Source of the DNA: Isoetes taiwanensis | Lineage: Eukaryota; Streptophyta; Lycopodiopsida; Isoetales; Isoetaceae | Direction: 5' to 3' | NCBI GenBank assembly: GCA_021234155.1 | Contig: JAJEKV010000061.1 | Coordinates: 3,435,950-3,499,949, forward strand | DNA: 64,000 bases | Shown here: positions 1 through 11,260 of the stretch, piece by piece | Numbering within the stretch: the stretch's first letter is position 1 | Layout: each line of letters begins with the position of its first letter | Position numbers and translations under genes: made by a program | The notes under the pieces: model-generated | What the model saw: the letters and a program-made list of their open reading frames with translations, nothing else | The model's database searches: none | What the model was told of the DNA's origin: nothing

Positions 1-298
1 GAGTTTGTTGAAGAAGCATACTCCAAATCCAGATGAAGTCTTGGGCACTCCAACGTTGTTGGAAATGACAGAAGAGCAGCTGGAGATAGTTCCAGAATTG
101 ATTCTTGATAAAGCCTTCAAGAAAACAAGGAGATCAGAGTTTCTCCAATATTTGGTCAAGTGGAAACACTTGCCGGTGGAAGACGCGACATGGGTACTTA
201 AGAAGGACCTAATAAAGCAGTACCCACAGTTTATGGAGCAATGGGATGGCAAGGTCATCTCCGAAGAAATCGGCTCAGGCATGTCGATTTGTGCTTAG
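1..298 (+). CDS. Chromovirus polyprotein C-terminus with chromodomain (partial)
   Basis: This is the last ~97 codons of a Ty3/gypsy pol gene whose 5' part lies outside the window. A chromodomain occupies roughly residues 33-76 and is marked by ILDKAF, then YLVKWKHLPVEDATW, the usual VKW(K)...(E/D)ATW signature. In chromoviruses this domain follows integrase and is thought to steer integration to chromatin bearing methylated histone H3. A homologous stretch lies in the minus-strand element at 38342-38650, including the tail that ends in MSIC, so both copies belong to one family. The reading frame is open to a TAG at 296-298 and looks less damaged than the second copy. The identification is firm; the activity of the element cannot be judged from this fragment. 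Confidence 0.9.
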   Translation, partial: SLLKKHTPNPDEVLGTPTLLEMTEEQLEIVPELILDKAFKKTRRSEFLQYLVKWKHLPVEDATWVLKKDLIKQYPQFMEQWDGKVISEEIGSGMSICA

Positions 299-1135
299 AT
301 TAATTTCTTCTGTAGTTAAGATTAATCTACGCATGCAGCCTATGCTAGGTATAGGTTGCATGCGTTGTTACCGATGATGAGACCACTACGGTGATCTTTA
401 GGACGTGGTGTAATGTCATTGTAGGCATGACCGCGGTTTTGCTTGAATGAGCTGGAAGGTAGATTAAAAAGTCTACTTCCATCCCACGGAGATAAGAGGC
501 CATTCAGAAATGCATTGATAGGAAAGCACCTCTAGTCAATGCCTACGGGAAGGACGCCACCTTCATGCCCAAGGCAACTAAAGGTGTAGGCATGAGTGTC
601 ATCCTAGGCATTATAGGGCGCTGTCTCCACGGCCACGATGGAAGAAGCATCCTCTTCCTATGCCGGGAGATTAGTCATGCATTCATTTAGTTAATTAGAG
701 GGGCGGTTACCTTATAATCATAATTCTATTAATAATTAAAATGGTACTAACGTAGTGTCGACCTGCATGCCAATAGAGCTCTCCGGAGGGCAAGGAGGTC
801 GAGCTACGAAGACTTGCAACACAAATTTTGTTGGAATGTGTTGCAAGGAATGAAGAGTACCTCGAAGGATAATTGTATATGAAACTGTTGAATTTTGATA
901 AACTAAAATGTTGTGTTAAATGAGGCAAATAAGTACCTTATTTTAATGAAGTTACGAATTGATAAGTTATTGGATAATGTAAGGACGTAGTAATGTTTTA
1001 AAAATAGGTAATCCTAATAATTGTGTAAGTATAATAGTAATAAATTGTATGCATCAAGTTGATTGCAGGATAAGAAGATCCCAAGGTGGGGAGACCCACG
1101 ATGCTGCGGACATCATCATTCCAAGGTGGGGAGAA
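299..1135 (+). other. 3' internal noncoding region and polypurine tract of the left chromovirus
   Basis: No coding potential is visible between the pol stop and the LTR. The last 13 bases before the LTR (AAGGTGGGGAGAA) form the polypurine tract that would prime plus-strand DNA. A second nearly identical tract, CCAAGGTGGGGAGA, lies about 40 bases upstream (1080-1094). The same double arrangement occurs in the minus-strand copy near 37451-37512. Confidence 0.75.
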
Positions 1136-3290
1136 TGTGTCGTTCCAGCACAGTATACGGTCCCAGGACGTATACTGTACTGCCTCGTCACGCGTACACG
1201 CCATCCCGACTGACGTGTACGCCGACGTGTAGCCAAGCAAGTAGCACCCTAGGGGGCAACTTGCAAGTGTGCACACATTTAATTATGTACACATTTACCC
1301 ATGTGTACACAATTATCCATGTGGACACTTTATGCCACTTAGTTAATAAAGGCAAGTGGGCCACACTATTTATCCCACATGCTCAAAGGGATAATGGAAA
1401 ACCCTAGCCCTATGTTAGTCCTGTGCCTCCTGGTACAGGACTATTCATGCATACGTCAGACCAGGTCAAGCTCAAAGATCCTCAGTCAACCACAGGTCAG
1501 ACATCCAAGCCTCCACAGAAGACTAAGCAGGCCACGCAGCCAAAGCCTTTGGCTGTCAACAAGAGGCGCCGCTCAGACAAGTGACGGCCCGTCACCGCCC
1601 GCGTCAGCGTCAGCGTCATTCTAGGCACTTCAAGAGGCACCGCCAACATTCCTGCAAATCAGGCCTCCTTCCAGGAGTCGGCACCGAGATCAGTCAGAGT
1701 GTCTATATTGGGCCCAAGGCCATTGTACTATATATATGAGTAGAGTTAGCTCATAAGTTTTTAGATGAGTTTTGAGTCTTGTCTCCTTTCAGTTTTCTCT
1801 CTATTGCGAGAGCTCATGTATTTTCATCATTGATATCAAGGAAGCTTATCATCTTTCTCTCATTTGTTCTGTTCTCTTCTTTTTCTTCTCTTCCAGCAAA
1901 TCCCGCGTGACATAGTCCCCCGGACTCTCCTGTTAGATCCACGGGTCCTCACAGAGGGCTGTCTTCCAGGAGTTCCCGAACCCAGACCCCAAACACCCTA
2001 ACCCTTAGTCTATATAAGTATAGGAAACCCTAGCTTTCTATTTTCGTCCACAGCCTTCTAGAACTCTATTTTGCTTGATCCAAGAGCCCATCTCGCCTCC
2101 CAAAATCTGTCTGGGCAGCCTAGCTTAGCAGTTTCCCTTTCTAGCTTCATCTTCGAGTAGATCTGTAGCATGAATGCGTTCAGAGCAGGAGGAGCAAGCC
2201 AAGGATCAGGTATTTTGTCAATTCAATAGTCTAATCCGCCTCCCAGACATAGAATAAGTAGGTTTAGCCTATTGAATTGCCCATAGCAGCCATCTAGATC
2301 TCTAGATACCAAGCCATAACTAAAAAACCTAACTCTGTGATTTAGATTAAATCTCGTTCTTTAGTTCTTCTATGATATGTATGTGATAATGATCTCTGTG
2401 GACTCATTGTATTGGGAAGGGGGGTAGAGGCCTTAAAAGCCTAGTAGTATGATGCTCCTAGCCAACCCTCTTTAATGCACTATTAAATTCGGCCTGTGTA
2501 CAAGAACCACACTTGGTTGTGGGTGAAGGGGCCAGACTGGCTTACAAGGAGGTTCATGTCCTGACTCATGATCATGTCCCTCTGGTAGTAAAGCCTATCG
2601 GAAACTATTGTGGACTAGACCTAATGCTCTGCCACTGCGTGCGGGCTTTGCATGGGTTCGACACTCTTGGGGTAGTGGACACCTTCCATGGAGTTCAGTC
2701 GAGTACGGGCAGTGGCCCTCTAGTCACCTTGAGTCAGCATGCCAACCTCTGGTGGGAGCAATCCCTATCTGCCCCATCAGAACTGGGGAGATGAAACCCA
2801 GGAATAGCCCCTCTGGCTATGCATCCGGCGGGCTGCAGTCAAGTCCCAACACTTTTCAACCTACTCTGCAAAGTGTGCACATGAGGGGCGAATGGAGTGG
2901 ACTACCCCAAGCTATGTTCTTATGCCAGCCAAATCCATTTGCCATGAATTCTGTCTGCAATGACCTCTGGAGTCCCAAGCCATCAGTCATCCCCTTTGTA
3001 GGATCTTCATATGTGATGTGCTGATCTCTGTCTATGCAGATATATGGGGAGCCATCCTTCGTGATGGTCATATGATGTTGATGTATTTGTACTTACATGT
3101 ATGTTTACGCTTCTGCAGCTAGGTAGGCCCTGAAGGGAGACAGGGTAAAATGACCCCTTCATTCTTCCCACTGGAACTCATCAAGGTTGCAGTGACAGTG
3201 GAGGGCCCTGTATTAGCATGGAGCTGGTATGGGGGATGAACTCCTGTTTGTATACGGTGAGAGCACCGTATACGAGTAGGGGATGTCACA
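1136..3290 (+). repeat. 3' LTR of the left Ty3/gypsy chromovirus (carries a nested solo LTR)
   Basis: The LTR starts TGTGTCGTTCC directly after the polypurine tract and ends GGATGTCACA. It aligns along its length with the two LTRs of the minus-strand element (35885-37450 and 47552-49122). Its 2155 bp reduce to about 1567 bp once the nested insertion at 1413-1995 and its duplicated target site are removed, matching the 1566 and 1571 bp of the other two. The element's 5' half is outside the window, so its target duplication cannot be confirmed; ATACT follows the LTR. Confidence 0.88.
1413..1995. mobile_element. Solo LTR inserted in the chromovirus LTR
   Basis: A 583-bp segment starts TGTTAGTCC, ends CCAAACA, and is flanked on both sides by CCCTA (1408-1412 and 1996-2000). 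The other two LTRs of the family have a single uninterrupted copy of this target. The segment has a TATA-like TACTATATATATGAG around 1728 and no coding capacity, as expected for a lone LTR left by recombination. The stretch around the TATA (GGCCATTGTACTA) recurs at about 25440-25465, so the family is present elsewhere in the window. Orientation was not determined. Confidence 0.85.
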
Positions 3291-4635
3291 ATACTGCAGT
3301 GCATGTTGGCCCTTGTGGAGGGCAACCATAAGGCTTGTGTCGATTCCTTAGTTGCTGGAGCTTTTCAATTAGTGGCTCTTTATATACTGTATTCGCGATT
3401 ATGTCGTTGCACTGTATGGATAATTGAATGTACTCCTTGTTGAAGAGATTTTCATTTAGCACCCGGCTTCTTCGCTTTGCATATGCTTTAGCAAATTCCA
3501 TCTGTTGCTCGACATTTACCCATCATACTACACAGATTTGTGCAGCAAAGATTTTGTGATTACTAGAAATAATATAAAACTTTTTGTTCAACAGCTCCTC
3601 AGGGCGAGACCAAGTGATAAACTTTTTGCATCGGTGTCCCATCAATGAATTGGCAGTATAAATAGGCGGTATAAAACAAAGAAATGTCTAATAAAACTTA
3701 CATTGTCACTTGGTCAAATGGGACGACATCGGCAGGCGTGAGAACCTCCATTGGGCACCTTTTGAAGCTCTTTACGAGTTAGATTTGCGGGGGCTGTCTC
3801 ACAATAAAAAATGTTGATCTTCTGGAACCAATTCACTCCCATAGGATAAAACCTTTTAAATTCTTCTAGTTTGGAGGCGATCTATTCATCAAGCTTCTTT
3901 TCTTCATCAGGATTGAACTTTAACTTATCAGGCATACGTGAAGCAGATGGCCATGTCAACACAGAAGTCGTAGCTGTAGGGTTGGTGGACGAGGTGGGAG
4001 TAGACGAAGAAAAAGACTGCCCTGTCTCTTCAATATTTAAATTTCGAAGCTTAATCTTGAAGGTACTTATCTTTCTTGGCAGAGGTGCTTCTTGTGCATT
4101 CGAGTCTTTAATTGGAAGAGGCATAAGCATATTTTGATCAGAGGGATTGACAATGGCAGATCCACCTGGATTCTCATTTTGTATAGGCTGAGAGGACACT
4201 AAAGGTTCTTTGGGAGTTGATGGTTCACCTGCAACAGACAATGGGACCACAGCTTTTTTCTTGGCCACTGCCCGCAACCAGTTTGTGTCCATCCGTGAAG
4301 GCAATTTGTTGTCTTTTGTAGCCTTCAATGCAATTGAAGGAGGTTTCTTATCAGCCGAAAGGCCCTTTCTGTACATGCTAAATCCAACAAGTATATCTCT
4401 GTTGCACTTTATCCTAGACAAGCTCAACGAATCATAAAATGGCAGGTTCCAACCATACCCCTTTCTACTAGTAGGTACCCCCTTGCCACTTGCAGGCTTA
4501 TTCGCTTGCAGTCATGATGGAAGGATCATAGTTTTGCCACCGCAAAACATACTCCACAAATTGAAGTTGCTGTGTATTCTCCACGTTGCATATGATTGCA
4601 TCCTGGACATTTTTCTTCGTGCCTTCCCACGTAGT
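3291..4635 (-). pseudogene. 3' part of an interrupted ORF of unknown function
   Basis: Reading from 4635 downward, the frame that continues from 9680-9424 runs about 48 codons past the copia target site (TTWEGTKKNVQDA..., ending near 4490). Further open stretches follow at 4427-3882 (181 codons, Ser/Pro/Lys-rich) and 3501-3286. I do not recognise the family. The coding-looking sequence stops exactly at the end of the chromovirus LTR (3290), so the gene's 3' end was probably displaced by that insertion. It could be a host gene or part of an older transposon. No catalytic motif is visible. Confidence 0.4.
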
Positions 4636-4932
4636 TGTCGAGATATATGATATCGAGATCACCATCTTGCTACATCACTTATAGCACTCAGCACATAAGT
4701 GCTGACTAAGCACCTTATCAGAGTCTAGCAACGGCCCACCACTTGTCATAATTAGCTACGGCATAATTAGGAGTGGTTGGTAACGGGAGCAATTAATATT
4801 GCCTGCCCTTCTATATATCTTGTATTCTCACATATGTTTAATACAATTCCTTTTTGCCTTTGTTTTGGGAGCTTGCGCTCTCGGATATTGGTGTGCATCC
4901 CCTTCTCTCCCTTTCTTGGTGCAACCTTGACA
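4636..4932 (+). repeat. 5' LTR of the copia element
   Basis: It starts TGTCGAGATATATG and ends CCTTGACA, followed at once by the primer-binding site. Compared with the 3' LTR it lacks about 26 bp near position 40 (around the run of AGCACTTA repeats) and otherwise is nearly identical. Confidence 0.95.
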
Positions 4933-4950
4933 TGGTATCAGAGCACTAGG
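4933..4950 (+). other. Primer-binding site, initiator Met tRNA
   Basis: TGGTATCAGAGCACTAGG starts at the first base after the LTR. TGGTATCAGAGC is complementary to the 3' end of plant initiator methionine tRNA, the usual minus-strand primer of copia and gypsy elements. Confidence 0.93.
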
Positions 4951-4982
4951 TGTGCTAAGATTGATTCAAGATCAACACAGCA

Positions 4983-5777
4983 ATGGAGAAGGATGCAAGC
5001 TACAACCAGATTACCTTCCCAGGCGGTCATGCGATTCAAATCTTTGACGGCACAGGTTTCTAGCAATGGAAAAGCAGAATGATCTTCATTCTCAAGGATG
5101 AAGGAGTTTGGAAAATTGTCAATGGCCAAGAACCTGCACCGGATGCCAAGAATATCGCTGATTTGCATGCTTGGCAGCGCGGAGATGACAAGGCAATGGC
5201 ATATATTGGGCTCTCTTTAGCTGACTCTATCCTTGATGAGTTCCAACAAGAGAATAGCCACGATTTGTGGCATGCTCTCATTGAGAAGCATGACCAAAAG
5301 ACCCATAAGATTGGGCACTTGTATGCAGAGGTGATGGATATGTGCTGGGACGAGACTGCTGAAAGTCTTGACGAGTTCTCAGAGCACATGAAGCACACCT
5401 TCCAGCAGATTGAAGCTTTTGGAGAAGAGCACCAGATCTCACAATCGATACAACTATTTTTCTTCCTCAGGCCATTACCTAATGCATTTGATTCTTTGTG
5501 CAGCAGCTTCATGCAAGACAAAGATATGGGCTTCCATCAAGCAATCACTTCTATTAAGGAGGAGATCATGATGAGGCAAGATGCAGGTAAAGATGGTCAT
5601 GCCACTCTCTTTGCAGCAGGGCATTCAAAGGCTCAATCTACCCTAAATGGGGATGAGCACGATGAGGAGGAGAAGCACATTGGCAGCATATTATCTCTTC
5701 CTAGTAAGCATGAAGTAGTGGATTTAGACCCTTCTACTTTCTGGATATCAGATGATGCAATAGCACCCAATAAATAG
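4983..5777 (+). pseudogene. copia gag (UBN2-type), broken
   Basis: The natural start is probably the ATG at 4983, because the frame gives the typical gag opening (FPGGHAI...FDGTGF then QWKSRM). That frame has a TAG at 5061-5063, after which it is open to 5777. The middle part carries the helical gag features of the family (DLWHALIEKH, IGHLYAEVMDM, LDEFSEHMKHTFQQI, LRPLPNAFDSL). The end DPSTFWISDD resembles the start of the copia protease (usually WxxDSGA), but the catalytic DSG is gone and a stop follows. No zinc knuckle is visible. The region 5778-6128 that follows is open but does not match protease or integrase. Confidence 0.82.
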
Positions 5778-6129
5778 ATGCCAATTTCTGATATTCCAGC
5801 ACCTTCCAAGCAAGGATTAATAGATACCTCAGCCATTGAGCTAGGATATCTTGATGTGGCCTTCGTCTCCCCATTTTCAGGGAATGTGGCAACACTTCAT
5901 CAAGTGGCATTCATTTCTGATACTTTGGTGGCATTTATGCAAGGACGCATTCAGGTTCTCACACCTGATCAACTGATTTTTCTGTTTGGATTGCAGAAAC
6001 TTCTAGCACTTAAAGCACTTCCAACAGTTCCAGCACCTGCAGTGCTTACAACACCCCTGTTTCCTGATCATGACGCAGATCTTGACACATCCAATCAAGG
6101 AGGAGATCTTGACTCATCTGATCCATGAG

Positions 6130-7735
6130 GTGATTTTGATCATCCTGATCAAAGGAGGAGTTGAAGAAGAACTTGGTCGAGGTAAAAGGAAACGTTTTCC
6201 TCCTCAAAGGTTTGCTTTCTATGCTGAAATTATGCCCAGCATTATGGAGTTTTGTGGTGCTGCTATTATCATTGAACTCATCAGCTACCGTGAAGCTATT
6301 TCATGTGCTGCTGCACCTCATTGGCAGCAGGCAATGGACCACGAAATGGATTCCATTGTTCAAAATGGCACTTGGGATTTTGTTCCTCTTCCTCATGATC
6401 GAAAGGTCGTTGGTGACAAATGGGTCTACAAATGCAAGCTCCATCCTGATGGCACCATCAACAGCTACAAAGCATACTTGGTTGCACATGGTTTCAGCCA
6501 GCAATATGGCATTGATTACTTGGAAACATTTTCTCCAGTGGTCAAAATGATAAGCATTCGCATTCTTCTTGCATTTGGTGCTCATTATAATCTTGAGGTT
6601 CATCAAACAGATGTCAAAACAACATTTCTAAATGGCAAACTTGATGAAGAAATATATATGAAGCAACCTCAGGGTTATGTCAAAGCTGGTGCTGAGCATT
6701 TAGTATGCAAATTGACGAAGGCACTTTATGGATTAAAGCAAGCATCACGTGCTTGGTACGAGACCATAGATTCTTTCTTCAAAGACCAAGGATTCCCGCC
6801 TATTGAGGCTGATTCTAATGTCTACATCCGTCGTCAAGGCAAGTTCTTACTCATCATTGCTTTGTATGTGGATGATTCCTTGCTCATAGGCAACAATAAT
6901 GAGCACATTGCTGAATTCAAGACAAGGCTTGCTGCTAAGTTTCCAATGGTAGACTTGGGTGAAGCTCGCTATTGTTTGGGTTTGCAAATTGCAAGAGACC
7001 GGAACAACGGGATTCTTCATATCTCTCAAAAGAAGTACATTGAAGAAATGCTTGAGCGCTTTGGCATGGCTGATTGCAATCCATCTAAAGTTCCTATGAA
7101 TCCAAGTACTCTTCTCACTAAGAAAGATTGTCCACAATGTCGATCTTTGAACGCGTCTTTCTATGGCAAAAGTTCCATTTCGGCAATTAATTGGCAGCCT
7201 CATGTATTGCATGGTTTGCACCAGACCTGATATTGCATTTGCTGTTATAGCTCTAAGCCAATTTTCAGCAGATCCAGGTCATAAGCATTGGGAAATGGCC
7301 AAACACATTCTCCGCTACTTAAAGGGTACTGCTGATTATGGCCTTACATATCGCAGCAATAGTGATGCTTTTTCATTACTGACATATCGTGATTCCTCAC
7401 TTAGTGATGTGATAGACAACTCCAGGTCCACATCTGGCATTTGTTTTCTGCTTGCCAATGCTGCCATTGCTTGGATCAGCAAGAAACAGGGGCATGTATC
7501 TCTTTCATCCACTGAAGCGGAGTATGTTGCAGCATCTATAGCAGCCCGTGAGATCATTAGTTTCAAGGACTTTCTTGCTGGCATTGGGCAATGCACTCCT
7601 GGATCAGCAAGGATGCTCATGGATAACAAAGGTGGCATTGATTGGTGCTCAGCTGAAGTTCGACATCCAAAATCTAAGCATGTTCCCAAGCATTATCATT
7701 TTGTAAGGGACCTTGTGGCTGATAAGCAGGTTCAG
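6130..7735 (+). pseudogene. copia reverse transcriptase and RNase H, broken
   Basis: Recognisable RT blocks in order: WQQAMDHEMDSI, DKWVYKCKLHPDG, YLETFSPVVK, TDVKTTFLNGKLDEEIYMKQPQG, LKQASRAWYE and the catalytic ALYVDDSLLIG, with both active-site aspartates present. Near 7150-7165 the frame shifts and continues as PFRQLIGSLMYC, TRPDIAFAV, then RNase H with STSGICFLL, SLSSTEAEYVAA and HPKSKHV. The coding sequence stops after KQVQ at 7735, where a poly(A) retroposon interrupts it. The last part (IEHVPTRDNTADLLIKPL) resumes at 8933 and ends at 9067. The integrase that should precede RT is absent. Confidence 0.93.
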
Positions 7736-8920
7736 GGATGCGAAAGCGGCTTGGCGGAAGCGGCTAGGGTAGGCGGCCGCCTCCCATTCTAGCCGCTCTA
7801 AACCATCGGTTTATGGTGCAAGCAGTTGTGATCTGGGTGCTAGCAGGGCTTGGATGTGTTCTGGCTCCTCAAGAAACAGTCATCAGATCTGCTGGTTGAG
7901 TGTAACCTTCCTTCTTTAAGCGACCATAATCGGTTGTTTGGTATTCCACTAGCGTGGCATCTTCCTTTGGTAGATTACAAGCTATGTCATCAAGACACGC
8001 TGAAAGGGTAAGCCAGTTGGGATCTTTGGCCGATAAAGCGAAGATAGATATTTACCACTAACGTGGATTCTTTCTTTTGCTTGCATTCTACTATGTCTAT
8101 TTCATTTGAACCGGTGAAAAGGTAAGCTCAAGATTGAGATCTTGGCCTATAAAGTGAAGGGGATAGAAACTTGGGTTATGTAAAGTAGGTCTTGGATATG
8201 CAAATTCCAGCCCGGGGATATCATACATTGTTTTTGAGGAACAAAACCTTTCATCCGGTTTGCTTCTTTCCTTGCTAGCGAGGAAGCATCGGTTATATGA
8301 CGGGGTTTGTTCAAAGAGGCGGGTGATATTTTCTTCCCTATTGATCTTTGAGCAATCACTCTTTTCTTGTAAGTACCAAGGATCACGAGAATTTAATCGA
8401 CAATGCGGCATTGATTGCTAGGGGCATGATACCTTTGGGAGGTATGGGACTCTTTGGTATGTCGGTTCTCTACGGTTTATGTTAGCTAGGGATTTAAAAT
8501 GTTTCAAGTCTTTGCTATGCTTGAACATTTTTTAGATGGGTGCTGATACCCAATCATATGCTCAAGTACTGATATGCTTGAAGCACTTTAGGCCAGGTTC
8601 TGATGCCTGTGTCAAACTCAAGTACTAATAAGCTTGAGGGCAGCTGGAGGACTGCTATACTTCAGCATGCTGGCTATTATCCTTTGCTTACAGGTTCTAA
8701 AATGGTGGCATAAGTTTTCGAGAAAAGGATTTGTTATCACATTAATTGTACTTTCTCATCGATTCTTTGATGTAGGAGGCTTCTTGAGCATATTATTTAT
8801 CAGGCCGGGGCTTTACTGTGCTTATTCTTCCTATCTGATCTTTTGGAGATCAAATGTTGTAACATCTTTTATATTAATAGAAAACCACCTTGCCTTCAAA
8901 AAAAAAAAAAAAAAAAAAAA
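7736..8920 (+). mobile_element. Poly(A) retroposon inserted in the copia RNase H
   Basis: The 1185-bp insert ends in an uninterrupted run of about 25 A (8898-8922) and is flanked by AAGCAGGTTCAG on both sides (7724-7735 and 8921-8932). That is the signature of target-primed reverse transcription. No RT or other conserved protein is visible, so it may be a 5'-truncated LINE, a non-autonomous partner or a retroposed RNA. Two imperfect internal repeats (about 8008-8055 and 8120-8172, both with GGTAAGC...GATCTTGGCC-ATAAAG) are present. The 3' end has TTAATAGAAA upstream of the tail, a possible polyadenylation region. Confidence 0.88.
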
Positions 8921-9100
8921 AAGCAGGTTCAGATTGAGCATGTTCCTACAAGGGACAATACCGCAGATCTCTTGATCAAGCCTTTGGCTCGTGAGCTCTT
9001 TGAGCGACAACAACTTGGTATTGGTCTTGATAGATTCCAGATCTCATCTCCAGGAGGAGGAGGTTGAGCATGGAGATGGTGACCTCTCATCAAGGAGGAG

Positions 9101-9423
9101 TGTCGAGATATATGATATCGAGATCACCATCTTGCCGCTAGACGTGATGTATCAGCACTTACAGCACTTATAGCACTCAGCACATATAAGTGCTGACTAA
9201 GCACCTTATCAGAGTCTAGCAACGGCCCACCACTTGTCATAATTAGCTACGGCATAATTAGGAGTGGTTGGTAATGGGAGCAATTAATATTGCCTGCCCT
9301 TCTATATATCTTGTATTCTCACATATGTTTAATACAATTCCTTTTTGCCTTTGTTTTGGGAGCTTGCGCTCTCGGATATTGGTGTGCATCCCCTTCTCTC
9401 CCTTTCTTGGTGCAACCTTGACA
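9101..9423 (+). repeat. 3' LTR of the copia element
   Basis: It begins TGTCGAGATATATG directly after the polypurine tract CAAGGAGGAG (9091-9100) and ends CTTGACA, followed by the duplicated target GTAGT. Confidence 0.95.
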
Positions 9424-9680
9424 GTAGTGACTATTATGCCCAGCTATTCGAAATCTTCTGGCCCCTTTCCGTTCCTCAAAAAGAGATACAAGTCTTTGCG
9501 GCGGTCTCCCGCCACATGTGGTTTGGCCTGGGCTATTTCCATGCACCATTTCTGACTTCTATCAAAAGTTATGATCCACATGGGTTCCACATTGGGGCCG
9601 CGGAAAAGATCCAGGCCGCAAGTAAAATATGAAACTGATAAGTAACACCGTTCGCTAGTCAATGTCCTGGCAATGTGCAC
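9424..9680 (-). pseudogene. 5' part of the ORF split by the copia element
   Basis: Reading downward from 9680, the frame contains NVEPMWIITFDRSQKWCM, DLYLFLRNGKGPEDFE, one TAG stop, then LGIIVTT. Once the copia element and one copy of GTAGT are removed, this frame runs straight into WEGTKKNVQDAIICNVEN at 4635. The insertion therefore hit a coding exon. I do not recognise the protein. An alternative is that the whole ORF belongs to an older transposon together with the DUF7869 gene nearby. Confidence 0.42.
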
Positions 9681-10769
9681 ACAAGGAACGCAGACGCGAT
9701 CTTTATAAGAAGTAGACAGATAAAAACACTATTGACTAGACATTATTTAGGGTTTAGGAGAATCTGCTCACAAGGATCGCGCCTGCGATCCTTGTAAGCA
9801 ATATGTTAAAAATATTTTGTATATGCTAGTGATAAGAATCGCGGCTGCAGTTTCTACAAGCATTATGATACTAAAAATAAAGAAGCAATGATCATGAACA
9901 TCGCGGTAGCGATCCTTTCGACCTCGTAGACTGCTTAAAAGGATACAAATAATGCTAGAACGACAGCACTGATCGTGAAAAGTGCAGAAATTACTTTCTT
10001 TCAAGGCGGCTGCGCGAGACATGATGGCGGTCGTTTTTGCTGAAGGCGCTCAAATTTTTTTTCTTGCGCTGGTAATTTGGATCATGAAGGATCTGAAATT
10101 TAGAAGGCTTGTTCATTTATAGGAGGGCGGTCGTTAATGGCCCGTCGTAATGACGGCCGCCAAATTAAATTTTGGCGGGCACAATAAATTCTGCGGGCGC
10201 AATAAATTCTGGCGGCGGGTCCGAAATATTCGGATAAATGCCAGATTTGAAATTCTCATTCTCTGTACGGGCGCCACCATTAAGTTCAAACTTCTGTACT
10301 ATGGGGGTAACTTGTGGCTATTCATGGGCCACGGGGAAGGATAATATAATACCCCCGGCACGTGAGTTTAAATGAGACAATGACAATCACAATACGACAT
10401 GGAAACACCCCGCCCAAATGAACAGAATTTGAAATTCATACTCAATTCACCCATCTGAATGGCCTCACCAGCCATTCATTCTAATAAAACTCGGGAAGGA
10501 GGCTTCTGAGGCGTTGAATAGGTCTTCCAAGGCGATCGTCCAAATTCGAAGCATTTGAGATGCTCATCAGGAAATGGAATGCGATCTTCTAAATTTGAAA
10601 GCATTTTCCTGGTGTTTGGACTGCTGAATGCTCTGAAGGGTGAAAGCAGGCAAGATACTCTATTAAACTTTGTTTTTATTAGATCTATTCCAATTTAAAG
10701 CCTGTTATATGAAATGCATGATTTAAATAGTACAAGAGGCCCACATTTGCATCTTGCATTCTCTTTAAA

Positions 10770-10919
10770 GTAGTTTCTTGGCTAAAATGAATTTTAGAAA
10801 ATAGGAATCACCCTGGCAAACCAGTCGCAGGAAGTAATTCGCAGCTTCTATTCTTTCTAAAGTAGTATCTTAGCTGAAAACAACTTTAGAAGATAGGAAT
10901 GACCCTGGGCAAACCAGTC
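10770..10919. repeat. Imperfect tandem duplication, period about 91 bp
   Basis: AGTAGTTTCTTGGCT...CCTGGCAAACCAGTC is repeated as AGTAGTATCTTAGCT...CCTGGGCAAACCAGTC about 91 bases later. Confidence 0.75.
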
Positions 10920-10984
10920 TCAACAACTAATTCATGACATACGCTGTGTTTATCAGAATCAAATCACTTTGTAGGTCCACATCC

Positions 10985-11260
10985 GGATCGCGACGACGAT
11001 CTTCATCAGCATTCAAAAAGTATGAGTGATTAACGTTGGAGCAAACTGATTGCAGAAAAAATGGATACTAATTTATTGTCTACTATATTCAGATTTCTTG
11101 AACAAATCTGTGAGTCCTCAACTAGATCGCGGTGGCGATCTCAGTATTCAAGAAGTATGAGTGGTTAATGTAGGAGCAAACTGATTGTAGAAAAAATGGA
11201 TACTAATTTATTGTCTACTATATTCAGATTTCTTGAACAAGCCTGTGAGTCCTCAGCTAG
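10985..11260. repeat. Imperfect tandem duplication, period about 135 bp
   Basis: Two units share GGAGCAAACTGATTG, TTTATTGTCTACTATATTC and GAGTCCTCA and differ by scattered substitutions. Each is bordered by a GATCGC...CGATC palindrome. Confidence 0.85.

Larger units (their letters stand above)
4636..9423 (+). mobile_element. Complete but internally deleted Ty1/copia retrotransposon
   Basis: Two direct LTRs (297 and 323 bp) bound the element, and GTAGT is duplicated on both sides (4631-4635 and 9424-9428). Order: LTR, tRNA-iMet primer site, gag, reverse transcriptase, RNase H, polypurine tract CAAGGAGGAG, LTR. RT before LTR with no integrase between gag and RT, plus the copia-type RT motifs, identify Ty1/copia. 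The protease-to-integrase segment is missing, several stops and one frameshift are present, and RNase H is split by a retroposon, so the copy is dead and was probably mobilised in trans. Confidence 0.95.

Noticed and set aside
8897-9067. Lysine-run ORFs across the A25 tail
   Set aside because: They are translations of the poly(A) tail joined to the resumed copia frame.
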